This document shows positions 15,952 through 23,594 of a stretch of DNA of 29,080 bases, piece after piece. The translations under genes were made by a program, and so were the position numbers. Source of the DNA: ZC4RG30 sp964396335 (GTDB taxonomy: Bacteria > Pseudomonadota > Gammaproteobacteria > Steroidobacterales > Steroidobacteraceae); the NCBI GenBank assembly GCA_964396335.1, contig CAYNEX010000020.1, forward strand, positions 1-29,080, read 5' to 3'. Each line of letters opens with the position of its first letter. Positions within the stretch are counted from its first letter, which is position 1. A model generated the notes under the pieces. It was given only the letters and a program-made list of their open reading frames with translations, ran no database searches and was not told where the DNA came from.

Positions 15952-18900
15952 CTAGTCGTTGAACAATTCACGCCAGGAGATGCGGCGGGTCGAATCGCCG
16001 CCGGGCGGGAACACATTGATGGCCGTGGGCTGTCCACCGCTCGAGTCACCGATCACCAGCTTGTCACCGATGATGATGGGCGCGGTGGGCATGCCCCAGC
16101 CGATGGGCAGCGAGCCGATCGGCAGGTTGTTTCCATTGCCGTCCGGAATGGTGTCCGGGCTGTAGTCGAAGAACGAGGCCGGCAGGCCGGTGCCGCTGAA
16201 GGCATCGATGGCGTTGACGTAACCGGAACCACCGGCCTCACAACTGTTCACGGTGGCCTGGCCGGGCGGGATGATGCTCGAGAACACGAGGATGTTGTCG
16301 TAGATCAGCGGCGCTGAAATGACGCGCTCTCCCCTGCCCGACGGGTTGTTCAGGTCCACGTACCAGCCTGAATAGTTGACGCCGACGCCGCTCTGGTTGG
16401 GCTGGAAGGCGCGCTGGCCGGTGGTCGCATCCACGACCTGGATGCTGCGCTCCCGGAGGCTGGCGCGGGTCAGGTTGACTCCCTCCGCGGCGTTGTTGCC
16501 CACCGCGATGCCGTAGTAGGTCTGCACGGCGGTGCTGGCCTGGTCCGCGGAGGTCATGTACTGACCGGTGCCGAAGAAGATCCAGATCTTGCCGGTGTCG
16601 GGATCACGCGCCACGCCCGGGCCTGCGGTAATGGGCTGCGCGTTGTTGCTGGCGTCGCGCGCCGTGAACACCCTGTTGAAGCTCCACGAGGCCGTATTGG
16701 GCGAACTGACGTCGAAACGCCACATGTTGCCAAGCAGGTCCCCGGCGAAGAAGTAATCCACCACGCCGTCGGCATTGATGTCCACGGCACGCGGTGCGGA
16801 CAGGCCATTGTTGGAAGTACCGGTGTTCAACTCGGCGATGGTCGCGCCGGTCGTCAGGTTGATGATGAACAGGCTGGCCGTACCGGAGAGACTGTTCGGA
16901 CCGTTCGCCACCACGGCGGCGGTCACGCCGTTGTTCAGCTTCGAGATCAGCGGCTCGGAAATCACATTGCCCATGTTGTCGGGCGCCGCGTCACCGGTGT
17001 TGTCCCAGAGGACATCGCTGGCCCCGAAAGTGGAGGGATTGGTCACGTCCAGGCCGTAGATTCCACGGCCGCCGCGTCCCAGCGCACCGACCAGGTAGTT
17101 CTTGCCGGGCGTGCGCGAGCGGGCCGAAACCACGATGGGTCCGTCGACGAAATAACGATGCGGCCTGGTTTCGGTGTTGGTGCCGTACAGGGGATCAGCC
17201 AGCTCGGCCAGCTGCGCCATTGCCACGCCACGCGGGATATAGGTGAAACGCTCCGTGCCGCCACCGGAGGTGTTGGTGGCATTCGGGGTCGTATTGGTGG
17301 CATCGATGGCATGCAGCATGCCGTCGTTGGCACCGACGAACAGCGTCTGGATATCCGCCACGTAGTACGGAGAAGAATCGACAATGTCGCCCAGCAGTGC
17401 CGGCACGATCTGGTCATTGGCATTGCGCATCACGCGGTCACGCAGCACGCCGCCATTGCGCTTCTCGCGCGCACCATTGCCCTTCAGGTATTCGACCAGC
17501 TCGTTGCCGGTCACGCCCAGCGCCGTGGCCGCCGTGCCCAGCTGCGAAGCCTGGGTGGCATTCGGGAAGGTGCTGCCGCCGCTGGTCGCGCCGGCCGTGA
17601 AGATCCTGCGTGAGTTCCAGGCCGGGATCCGCTCGCCGGCACGCCATTCAGGCTGCCCGAGGCCGGAGCCGGAAATCGGATAGGCCAGCAGCTCGCCGCG
17701 CCAGGCGCCGGCCGTATAGGTGGCCTGGTAGACGAAGCTGTCGGTGCTGATCGAGGTGGAATTCGCCAGCACGTTCGACGCCGAACCGCGGCGTTCGCCG
17801 ATGCGCGTCAGCGCCTCGGAAATACCACGCGAAAACTCCTCGGCGTCATTGGCATTCACGTACGAGCCGCGGGAGTTCAAGGCCGCATGGCGCAGGTCGT
17901 CGATGTTCTCCGGGTTTTCGCGGGTACCCGTCTCGCGGATCGGCCTCCTCCAGTACCCCCCGTTGGATGAGTTGCCGGTACCCGCGACCGCATGGGCGAC
18001 CTGCGCTTCGGTCAGCCTGCCCTGCACACCGAGGCCGACGCCGAAGGTCACCATGTGCTGCCAGAAGGCCGGGTTGGCCACCGAGAATGGCACCCGGTTC
18101 TCGGACGAGCCCGGATAACCCGCCACATCGGTGGTGCGCAGGTCCGTCTTCCAGTAATGCATCGCGATATCCGCGAGCGTGCTGGAATCGTTGTAGTCGC
18201 CGAGGTTGTTGTACCAGTACGGCGCGCTGCGCTGGTACTGGTACGTCTGGTTGTTCGGGCCGGTCACGACGGTGCCATTCTTGTCGTCACCGCTGATGTG
18301 GTTGTAGGCACTGTCCGGATCTTCACCACTGATGTTGTTCCAGTAACCGTCCGTGGTGAGGATGGCGAAGTTCTGGCGGCAGGCCAGGTACGTCCGGTTG
18401 CCGTTTGCATCGACCGACAGGTAGGCCCTGTCGGTCGTGAAGTACTGGCCGGCGCCGTTCAGGGCCTTGCGCAGCGGGGTGTAACGCACCGCCTCCATGC
18501 CATGCAGGTGCTGGAACCAGTTCCTGCGGTTTGCACCGACAAACAGGCCGCCATTGGTTTCCACGGGGATGATGTTGGACATCGAGCCGCCCAGCACCTG
18601 GTGATAGCTGCCGCTGGGATACAGCCCCATCAGGCCGACGCGGAAGTTCTCATCCAGCGCCGCGAAGGCCTCGCTGCTGCCGGCCTTGGCGGCCTTCATG
18701 CGCGTGCGGTGGTACTGGAACCAGTTGGCGTAGTTCTGCTTCTCGGCCTCAAGGTCGCTGCGCACACCAACCAGCGTATCGTTGGCGTCGCGGGTGATCG
18801 TGCAGTTCTTCCAGCCGTAGGTGCCCGATCCCGACGTACTGCATCCCAGGGACGACTGGGTCGGTGTCGTGGTGGGGGAAGCGGTGTTCACCCACTCGGC

Positions 18901-19497
18901 CCGGACCAGGCGAGTGCCGTCGTTACGGAACTGGTAGCGGTAGTAGCGCCGCTGGTCGCGCTTCTGATCGTCAGTGAGGCCCGGCTTCGGCACGTAGAAG
19001 GTCGCCGGCGAGCCCGTGTAGTAGTCCCCGTTCGTGCTTCCGGTCCGCAAGTCCAGCGTCGAGCCACTGGTGGCGAATTCGGGGCTGCGATATGCCGCAT
19101 TGAAATTTGCGTTCGGCAGACGCTCGACCGCCGTGTCGGTGGCATTGGCGGATGCCCAGGGCAGGTAGGTGATGGCCGGATTGTACGAAAGCGGATTCTT
19201 CGTATAGGGCGCACCCGAACCGTTTCCCAGGCCCGGATTGGTATTCGACCAACTCAGACCGGTATCCAGCACGTCATCTTCCATCGACGTCGAATCGTCG
19301 AGGATGAAGATGACGTTCGGCGCCGGCTGCACCACACCCGTCTGCAGGGGCAGCGAAGGAAATTCCACCGCGTACCCGAGACCGGACACGCACCAGGCGA
19401 GCAGGAAGACCATCGCGCGCGTGGATCGGCGCTGCCGCCAGTCTGTCGCGGGCGTGTCCGTCCGGGTCTGTTTCATGGCTTGGATATCAGGAGTCAT
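15952..19497 (-). CDS. pilY1: PilY1, type IV pilus tip adhesin and assembly factor
   Basis: The protein has 1181 residues. A long N-region and signal peptide (about residues 1-43, ending GLGYA-V) precede the mature protein. NVIFILDDSTSME carries a DxSxS metal site (67-71) of a von Willebrand A-like domain that occupies the N-terminal half. The C-terminal half is the PilC/PilY1 beta-propeller. It contains the calcium loop DINADGVVD (906-914) directly followed by the signature FAGDLLGNMWRFDV, and it ends in RRISWRELFND. PilY1 is exported, primes pilus assembly with the minor pilins, controls retraction and can act as adhesin or surface sensor. The ATG at 19497 has GAGG upstream and lies 11 bases after the pilX stop; an ATG at 19476 is an alternative. 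Length is normal for the family. Confidence 0.96.
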   Translation of the reverse strand: MTPDIQAMKQTRTDTPATDWRQRRSTRAMVFLLAWCVSGLGYAVEFPSLPLQTGVVQPAPNVIFILDDSTSMEDDVLDTGLSWSNTNPGLGNGSGAPYTKNPLSYNPAITYLPWASANATDTAVERLPNANFNAAYRSPEFATSGSTLDLRTGSTNGDYYTGSPATFYVPKPGLTDDQKRDQRRYYRYQFRNDGTRLVRAEWVNTASPTTTPTQSSLGCSTSGSGTYGWKNCTITRDANDTLVGVRSDLEAEKQNYANWFQYHRTRMKAAKAGSSEAFAALDENFRVGLMGLYPSGSYHQVLGGSMSNIIPVETNGGLFVGANRRNWFQHLHGMEAVRYTPLRKALNGAGQYFTTDRAYLSVDANGNRTYLACRQNFAILTTDGYWNNISGEDPDSAYNHISGDDKNGTVVTGPNNQTYQYQRSAPYWYNNLGDYNDSSTLADIAMHYWKTDLRTTDVAGYPGSSENRVPFSVANPAFWQHMVTFGVGLGVQGRLTEAQVAHAVAGTGNSSNGGYWRRPIRETGTRENPENIDDLRHAALNSRGSYVNANDAEEFSRGISEALTRIGERRGSASNVLANSTSISTDSFVYQATYTAGAWRGELLAYPISGSGLGQPEWRAGERIPAWNSRRIFTAGATSGGSTFPNATQASQLGTAATALGVTGNELVEYLKGNGAREKRNGGVLRDRVMRNANDQIVPALLGDIVDSSPYYVADIQTLFVGANDGMLHAIDATNTTPNATNTSGGGTERFTYIPRGVAMAQLAELADPLYGTNTETRPHRYFVDGPIVVSARSRTPGKNYLVGALGRGGRGIYGLDVTNPSTFGASDVLWDNTGDAAPDNMGNVISEPLISKLNNGVTAAVVANGPNSLSGTASLFIINLTTGATIAELNTGTSNNGLSAPRAVDINADGVVDYFFAGDLLGNMWRFDVSSPNTASWSFNRVFTARDASNNAQPITAGPGVARDPDTGKIWIFFGTGQYMTSADQASTAVQTYYGIAVGNNAAEGVNLTRASLRERSIQVVDATTGQRAFQPNQSGVGVNYSGWYVDLNNPSGRGERVISAPLIYDNILVFSSIIPPGQATVNSCEAGGSGYVNAIDAFSGTGLPASFFDYSPDTIPDGNGNNLPIGSLPIGWGMPTAPIIIGDKLVIGDSSGGQPTAINVFPPGGDSTRRISWRELFND

Positions 19498-19508
19498 GAT
19501 CGCCTCGT

Positions 19509-20090
19509 TTACCAACCGGCCGGCTTCGGCACGGCATAGACCGACTGCAACATCACCACCGCGCGTCCCTCATCACCGCTGCGCGCGGTGATGCGATAGC
19601 GCAGGCCCTCGGGACCGCCATAGCAAGGCGCATCCGGGTCAACCGAGGTGGTTTCACACAGGTTCACTTCGGGCATGTCCTCGGCCAGCAGCTCGACGAT
19701 GAACTGCGGCGGCACCGGCAGGTCACCGATCTGGATCACATGGCCATGGCCGTCATCAGCCGAATGGGCATTGTTCCAGTTGGCCTCCACCGTCCAGACC
19801 GGGGCCGCGCCGGGCACCTGCCGGCCGCAGTTGCCGCTGCCGTCACAGGCGCCGGCGGCAGGCTTCGGCGGGTTCTCGAGCACCCAGCGTTCGGCCTCGC
19901 GCAGCGCCGCCTCGGCCGCCTGGAAGGCCAGGCTGCGGTCGTACAGGTTCGATGCCATGCGCTCCTGCATCACCGTGCCGCGCACGCTGGCGAGGATCAG
20001 CATGGTCATCACCAGCAGCAGGATCAGCGCCAGGAAGAGGATGGCGCCCCGCTGTCGGGATGCCCTCATCGGCATGGATTCAGGGACCAT
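19509..20090 (-). CDS. pilX: PilX minor pilin (complete operon)
   Basis: The protein has 193 residues. The processing region is RQRGAILFLALILLLVMTML; the usual glutamate at position 5 is absent, as expected for PilX and its GspK-like role at the tip. VMQERMASNLYDRSLAFQAAEAALREAE is the conserved PilX N-terminal domain. Several cysteines follow (CDGSGNCG and others) in the pilin head. The ATG at 20090 shares one base with the pilW stop (TGATG), so translation is coupled. Other in-frame ATGs lie a few codons downstream, so the exact start is uncertain. Confidence 0.93.
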   Translation of the reverse strand: MVPESMPMRASRQRGAILFLALILLLVMTMLILASVRGTVMQERMASNLYDRSLAFQAAEAALREAERWVLENPPKPAAGACDGSGNCGRQVPGAAPVWTVEANWNNAHSADDGHGHVIQIGDLPVPPQFIVELLAEDMPEVNLCETTSVDPDAPCYGGPEGLRYRITARSGDEGRAVVMLQSVYAVPKPAGW

Positions 20091-21067
20091 CACAGCTTGT
20101 TCCTCAATGCGATCACGTGCACCAGCTTGCGCGTCAGCAGCTCGCCTTCAACGGCGCCCACGCGGCTGTCCCGTGCTTCCAGCTCCAGTTCCACCTGGAC
20201 CGCGGTGACGTCGTTCCAGTTGGCAGGGAGACCAGCCGTCCAGGCGCCGTCCTCCATGTAGGTGATCTGCATGTCCGTCACGTCGGGGACGATTTCTTCG
20301 GCAGCGCCCAGCGCCGGCCCGCCGGCGCCATAGCCGAGCTGGCGCCGGAACAGGGAGGTGCCGCCCTCGTCGTTCTCGCCCACGTACCACTCCAGTGCGC
20401 GCAGCGAACCGATCGAGGCCCCCGCCGGGAACACCACGGCCGTGGGCAGCGTGACGTTGGAGAACTCGTCACTGGTGTTCCCATCGGCCATTTCATGCGT
20501 GAGTGCACCGCCGGAAATGCCGGTGCTGAAGATGGCCACGGCATCCGTCACCGGCGCATCGAGGGGCGAGAAGAAACCACAGGCCATCAGGATCTGGCCC
20601 GGCGAGATGCCCGCCGTGGTGTTCACCGGCAGCGGACCGGTCGCGCTGCCCATGTCGCCGGTGGTTTCGATGTCGGTGGCCTCGAAGTACTGGATGCGGA
20701 TGGCATCGGTGCCGCCCGCGCTGTCCGGATGCACACCGTTATCGAAGCCGGAAATGCCGGCGCCATAGTTGACCCACCAGTTGGCGGCGTTGACCACATT
20801 GACCACGCGCATGCGCACGTCACAGGGATTGCCACCGGCCTCGCGGATATCGCGGGCCATCAGTTCGAACGCGATGCGGGCATTCTCCTGCAGGCGCCCC
20901 ATGCCTTCGGTGGCACCGTAGACGCGCTTGTTGCTGAGGAACAGGCTGATGGCGGCCGAACTCAGCAGCAGCGAGATCAGCATGGCCACCATCAGTTCCA
21001 CCAGCGAGAAGCCGGCGGCATTACGGCGCAGGGACGGCATGGCGCGACGGGATGTCTTGCTCTTCAC
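20090..21067 (-). CDS. pilW: PilW minor pilin (complete operon)
   Basis: The protein has 325 residues. The prepilin site is AAG-FSLVELMVAMLISLLLSSAAISLFL. The PilW features RLQENARIAFELMARDIREAGG and ISGFDNG follow, and the protein ends with VRKLVHVIALRNKL-like beta strands. It is the largest minor pilin in the operon and joins the tip priming complex. The GTG at 21067 overlaps the pilV stop as GTGA, giving an 18-residue leader. An ATG nine codons later would give a shorter leader and is a fair alternative. Confidence 0.94.
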   Translation of the reverse strand: MKSKTSRRAMPSLRRNAAGFSLVELMVAMLISLLLSSAAISLFLSNKRVYGATEGMGRLQENARIAFELMARDIREAGGNPCDVRMRVVNVVNAANWWVNYGAGISGFDNGVHPDSAGGTDAIRIQYFEATDIETTGDMGSATGPLPVNTTAGISPGQILMACGFFSPLDAPVTDAVAIFSTGISGGALTHEMADGNTSDEFSNVTLPTAVVFPAGASIGSLRALEWYVGENDEGGTSLFRRQLGYGAGGPALGAAEEIVPDVTDMQITYMEDGAWTAGLPANWNDVTAVQVELELEARDSRVGAVEGELLTRKLVHVIALRNKL

Positions 21068-21498
21068 AGGATGCTCTCCGTCACCAGCTGCTGGGTCTCG
21101 GAACCACCCTCGGCGCGGGAGTCATCCCATTGCACGGTGATGGTGCACTTGCCGGCGCCGAGGCATTCGACCTGGCCGCATGATTCCGGTCCCAGCGTCT
21201 CCTGCAGCTGGGCGATCCAGCGACGCTGCGCCACCTGCGATTCCGGCAGGTTCTCCGGGTCGCAGGTCATCACCGGGATATCCAGCGCCGAGATCACGGC
21301 GTCTTCGCGATTGGCCCGCAGCACGTCGAGGTACGAATAGGTCTGGATCACCGCCTGGCTGCGCTCCATCGACGAACCGGTATTGGTCAGCGCCAGCGAC
21401 TGCAGCGCCACGATGCCGAGCAGGCCGATGGAGACGATCAACATCGCCACCAGCACCTCCACGAGGCTGAAACCCGATTGCTGATGACGCGGCTTCAT
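21064..21498 (-). CDS. pilV: PilV minor pilin (complete operon)
   Basis: The protein has 144 residues. Leader MKPRHQQSG is followed by FSLVEVLVAMLIVSIGLLGIVALQ, with E5 present, the standard PilV/GspI-like N-terminus. The rest is a small globular head with cysteine pairs (CDPENLPES and CGQVECLGAGKC). The ATG at 21498 overlaps the fimT stop as ATGA, and the stop overlaps the pilW GTG, so it is coupled on both sides. The longer upstream frame overlaps fimT and is not used. Confidence 0.94.
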   Translation of the reverse strand: MKPRHQQSGFSLVEVLVAMLIVSIGLLGIVALQSLALTNTGSSMERSQAVIQTYSYLDVLRANREDAVISALDIPVMTCDPENLPESQVAQRRWIAQLQETLGPESCGQVECLGAGKCTITVQWDDSRAEGGSETQQLVTESIL

Positions 21499-22049
21499 TC
21501 GCAACTTCCCTCTCCGTCTCCATCCGGCTTCGAGACGGTCACGCGGCTGCCCGACGAGATGTTCAGCAGGCGCTTGTTCTGTGGCGGATTGGTGGTCTCG
21601 ATGCATACGGTGATCTCACCGGAGACCAGATTCCGGGTTCCCGGTTCACGGGCGAGTCCGTCGGCACCGAACGAGATCTGCTTCAGGTTGGTGTGGACCT
21701 GGACCGCCTCCGGCACGGAAAGGATGCGCAGCTGCTCCTGGCCACCGCCCGGGGTCGGGCCGATCACCACCCAGTAGGGGTTCTGTCCGACGGAGCAGTC
21801 ATCATCGCCGTCGGCATCCTCATTGTCGGTCCCGCAGACGGTGACCCGCCCGTTCAGTCGGACCGCCTCAGTGCGCGCGTACTGGATGGCCGACAGCAGC
21901 TCGTTGGACTGCGCTGCCAGCCGGTTGGTGTTGATCATGCCCATGAAGGACGGCACGGCGACGGCAGCCAGGATGGCCACGATGGTCACGGTGACCATCA
22001 GTTCGACCACGGTGAAGCCGCGTTGGAGACGGTTTTCCATGGGGTGCAT
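21495..22049 (-). CDS. fimT: FimT/GspH-type minor pilin, first gene of the complete operon
   Basis: The protein has 184 residues. The leader ends QRG, then FTVVELMVTVTIVAILAAVAVPSF with E5. SNELLSAIQYARTEAVRLNGRVTVC is the FimT/FimU core, and GADGLAREPGTRNLVSG fits the C-terminal GspH sheet. An unusual acidic insert EDADGDDDC follows the core and could bind a cation. It starts the operon and sits below the regulatory stretch at 22083-22138. The ATG at 22049 lacks a clear ribosome site; the ATG at 22040 is an alternative with an equally poor one. In Pseudomonas aeruginosa the equivalent first gene is fimU. Confidence 0.92.
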   Translation of the reverse strand: MHPMENRLQRGFTVVELMVTVTIVAILAAVAVPSFMGMINTNRLAAQSNELLSAIQYARTEAVRLNGRVTVCGTDNEDADGDDDCSVGQNPYWVVIGPTPGGGQEQLRILSVPEAVQVHTNLKQISFGADGLAREPGTRNLVSGEITVCIETTNPPQNKRLLNISSGSRVTVSKPDGDGEGSCE

Positions 22050-22082
22050 CTTGCTGGCACGCCTGCCCGCTGCAATCGCGAT

Positions 22083-22115
22083 CCGACGAGCGGCCCGGAA
22101 CCGCCGACGAGCGGC
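22083..22115 (-). promoter_or_regulatory. two identical 12-base repeats 21 bases apart, AlgR-like
   Basis: CCGACGAGCGGC occurs at 22083-22094 and 22104-22115 with no mismatch, and the starts are 21 bases apart, about two helical turns. On the minus strand, the direction of the complete operon, each reads GCCGCTCGTCGG. This contains CCGCTCGTC, one base from the AlgR consensus CCGTTCGTC. AlgR is known to bind and activate the fimU-pilVWXY1Y2E promoter in P. aeruginosa. The repeats lie 34-66 bases before the fimT ATG. Confidence 0.6.
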
Positions 22116-22122
22116 AGGCCGA

Positions 22123-22138
22123 TGTGAAATACGTCACA
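22123..22138. promoter_or_regulatory. perfect CRP/Clp/Vfr-type operator between the two pilin operons
   Basis: TGTGAAATACGTCACA is an exact TGTGA-N6-TCACA palindrome, the consensus for CRP-family regulators. In Xanthomonadales the family member is Clp, which responds to cyclic di-GMP; in Pseudomonas it is Vfr. The site lies 74 bases before the fimT start and 95 bases before the pilV-like start, so one bound dimer could affect both operons. Confidence 0.75.
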
Positions 22139-22233
22139 ACGGGTGGCCGGCTTTCGCCGCGATCACCGAAATATGTGAAGGCTGCAATCGGCAGCAAGAT
22201 TGTATGGTTCCGCGCTCCGCCCGGAGTTGAACA

Positions 22234-22650
22234 ATGCGCAGGCGCCACAATGGGTTCGCGATGCTCGACGTGCTGGTGGCCCTGGTGCTGCTGGCAGTCA
22301 CGCTCGGCGCCGCCTGCGTGACACTGGTGCAGACCATGCGCGCCACGCACGACGCGCTGCTGGCCACACGGGCCGTGGACCTGGCGTCCGACCTTTCAGA
22401 ACAGTTGAAACAGGCGCATGGACCGGAGGACATCGACACGCTGCTGACAGCGTGGCGGGAACGGGTGCGTGGCACGCTGCCGGTGGTCGGCATCGCGCCC
22501 GACGAGGTGGCATCGATGGTTCCGTTCGGCGATCCGGAGGATGAAGCCGCGGCCCCGGATGCCATCCACCTGCTCACTCTGCGCTGGCGCAGCACGCGCG
22601 GTCATACCGAGGCGCTGAGCCTGCCAGTGGTGGTCGGCGCCGGATCCTGA
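22234..22650 (+). CDS. PilV-like minor pilin (compact second set)
   Basis: The protein has 138 residues. Leader MRRRHNG is followed by FAMLDVLVALVLLAVTLGAACVTL. The layout is that of PilV, but mature position 5 is aspartate instead of glutamate. The head is short and lacks the cysteine pairs of the full-operon PilV. The ATG at 22234 has GGAG about 8 bases upstream. It is the first gene of the plus-strand set and starts 184 bases from the divergent fimT. It is about as long as PilV of the complete operon, but similarity beyond the N-terminal helix is not obvious by eye. Confidence 0.82.
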   Translation: MRRRHNGFAMLDVLVALVLLAVTLGAACVTLVQTMRATHDALLATRAVDLASDLSEQLKQAHGPEDIDTLLTAWRERVRGTLPVVGIAPDEVASMVPFGDPEDEAAAPDAIHLLTLRWRSTRGHTEALSLPVVVGAGS

Positions 22651-22655
22651 ATGGT

Positions 22656-22673
22656 CGCTGCTTTTTCGCAGCG
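22656..22673 (+). other. small hairpin in the gap between pilV-like and pilW-like genes
   Basis: A 6-base stem CGCTGC/GCAGCG with a T-rich loop starts 5 bases after the pilV-like stop, in a 100-base gap that is unusual for this otherwise overlapping gene set. No T-run follows, so it may be a processing or attenuation element rather than a terminator. A weak promoter for the next gene could lie further on in the same gap. Confidence 0.35.
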
Positions 22674-22750
22674 CCGCGGCACAAATTCCCTGCCCCGTCG
22701 AAGGCGGGCCGATCTAGGTTTGATTCCAGGTCGATGCGGAGCTTCCCCGG

Positions 22751-23593
22751 GTGCGATTCGACTTCAGGCAGGGCATGCGCCGGACACGATGTCGCGGCCT
22801 CTCGCTCACCGAACTGATGGTGGCCAGCACGCTGCTGGCACTGGCCACAGCCGGCGGACTGGCCGGGTTCGGACAGGCGCAGGCCGCGCGCCGCGATGCC
22901 GCCCGATTGCAGCACCTGCATGAGCGCGCGCAATACGTGTTCGCCTCGTTGGAACCCGAACTGCAGCTGGCGGGATATTTCGGGCACAGCGCAAGACCCG
23001 GCCCGCTGCTGCCAGCCGGTGTTCCCGAGGCAGCACGGCGTTGTGGCGCCGAAGTGATCCAGCAGCTCGATCTGCCGCTGGAAACCCGGCGGGAGTGGAC
23101 CTTCCCCTGCAGCGCCAATGGCGGCGGCGCCCTGCCCGGCAGCCAGGTGCTCATCCTGCGGCGTGTCTCGGCACGCCCCGCGGATGGCCCGGAGGCGGGC
23201 CGCGCCCAGTGGCTGAGCCGTCCCGCCGACCCTTCCGGGCAGCTCTTCTGGCAGGGAGACGCGCCGTCGCCGACCGCCGTTGCCGGCGCCGAGCTGCGCG
23301 ACCTGATCCTGCGCATCTACTACGTCGCGCGTTCCGCCGATGGCGACGCCGCCTCCCCGGCGCTGCGCGTGAAATCCCTCACCAGCATCGCCGGCGTGCC
23401 GGCATTCATCGATACGGAGGTCATGCCCGGTGTCGAGGACCTGCAAGTCGAAGTCCTGCCCTCGCCTGCCGAGCCGCGTTCGTTGCGCGTCCAGCTGCGA
23501 ATCCGTGGGGACGCGGGGGGCGTGCGGAACGCGGCCGTGCCACAGACGCTCGAAGTCACGCGCCACTTCACGCTGCGCAACGCGTCGACCTGA
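22751..23593 (+). CDS. PilW-like minor pilin (compact second set)
   Basis: The protein has 280 residues from the GTG at 22751. The processing site is RCRG-LSLTELMVASTLLALATAG, with leucine at mature position 1 instead of phenylalanine and E5 conserved. HLHERAQYVFASLEPELQLAGYFG corresponds to the QENARIAFELMARDIREAGG stretch of true PilW. ILRIYYVAR and LTSIAGVPAFIDTEVMPGVEDLQVEV match the end of the PilW fold. A later ATG at 22775 with AGG upstream would give an 8-residue leader and is equally plausible; the GTG has GGAG about 10 bases upstream. The protein is some 45 residues shorter than PilW of the complete operon. The next gene starts 1 base after its stop. Confidence 0.85.
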   Translation: MRFDFRQGMRRTRCRGLSLTELMVASTLLALATAGGLAGFGQAQAARRDAARLQHLHERAQYVFASLEPELQLAGYFGHSARPGPLLPAGVPEAARRCGAEVIQQLDLPLETRREWTFPCSANGGGALPGSQVLILRRVSARPADGPEAGRAQWLSRPADPSGQLFWQGDAPSPTAVAGAELRDLILRIYYVARSADGDAASPALRVKSLTSIAGVPAFIDTEVMPGVEDLQVEVLPSPAEPRSLRVQLRIRGDAGGVRNAAVPQTLEVTRHFTLRNAST

Positions 23594-23594
23594 G

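Noticed and set aside
17992..19539. 515-codon plus-strand frame opposite pilY1
   Set aside because: Val/Arg/His-rich antisense translation of PilY1 without a ribosome site or known fold.
22174..22190. Second CRP-type site near the pilV-like start
   Set aside because: Only one half, TGTGA, is present; the other half does not match TCACA.
22676..22700. Possible sigma-54 promoter (GGCAC...TGC) before the PilW-like gene
   Set aside because: The GG to GC spacing is 12 bases instead of the required 10.
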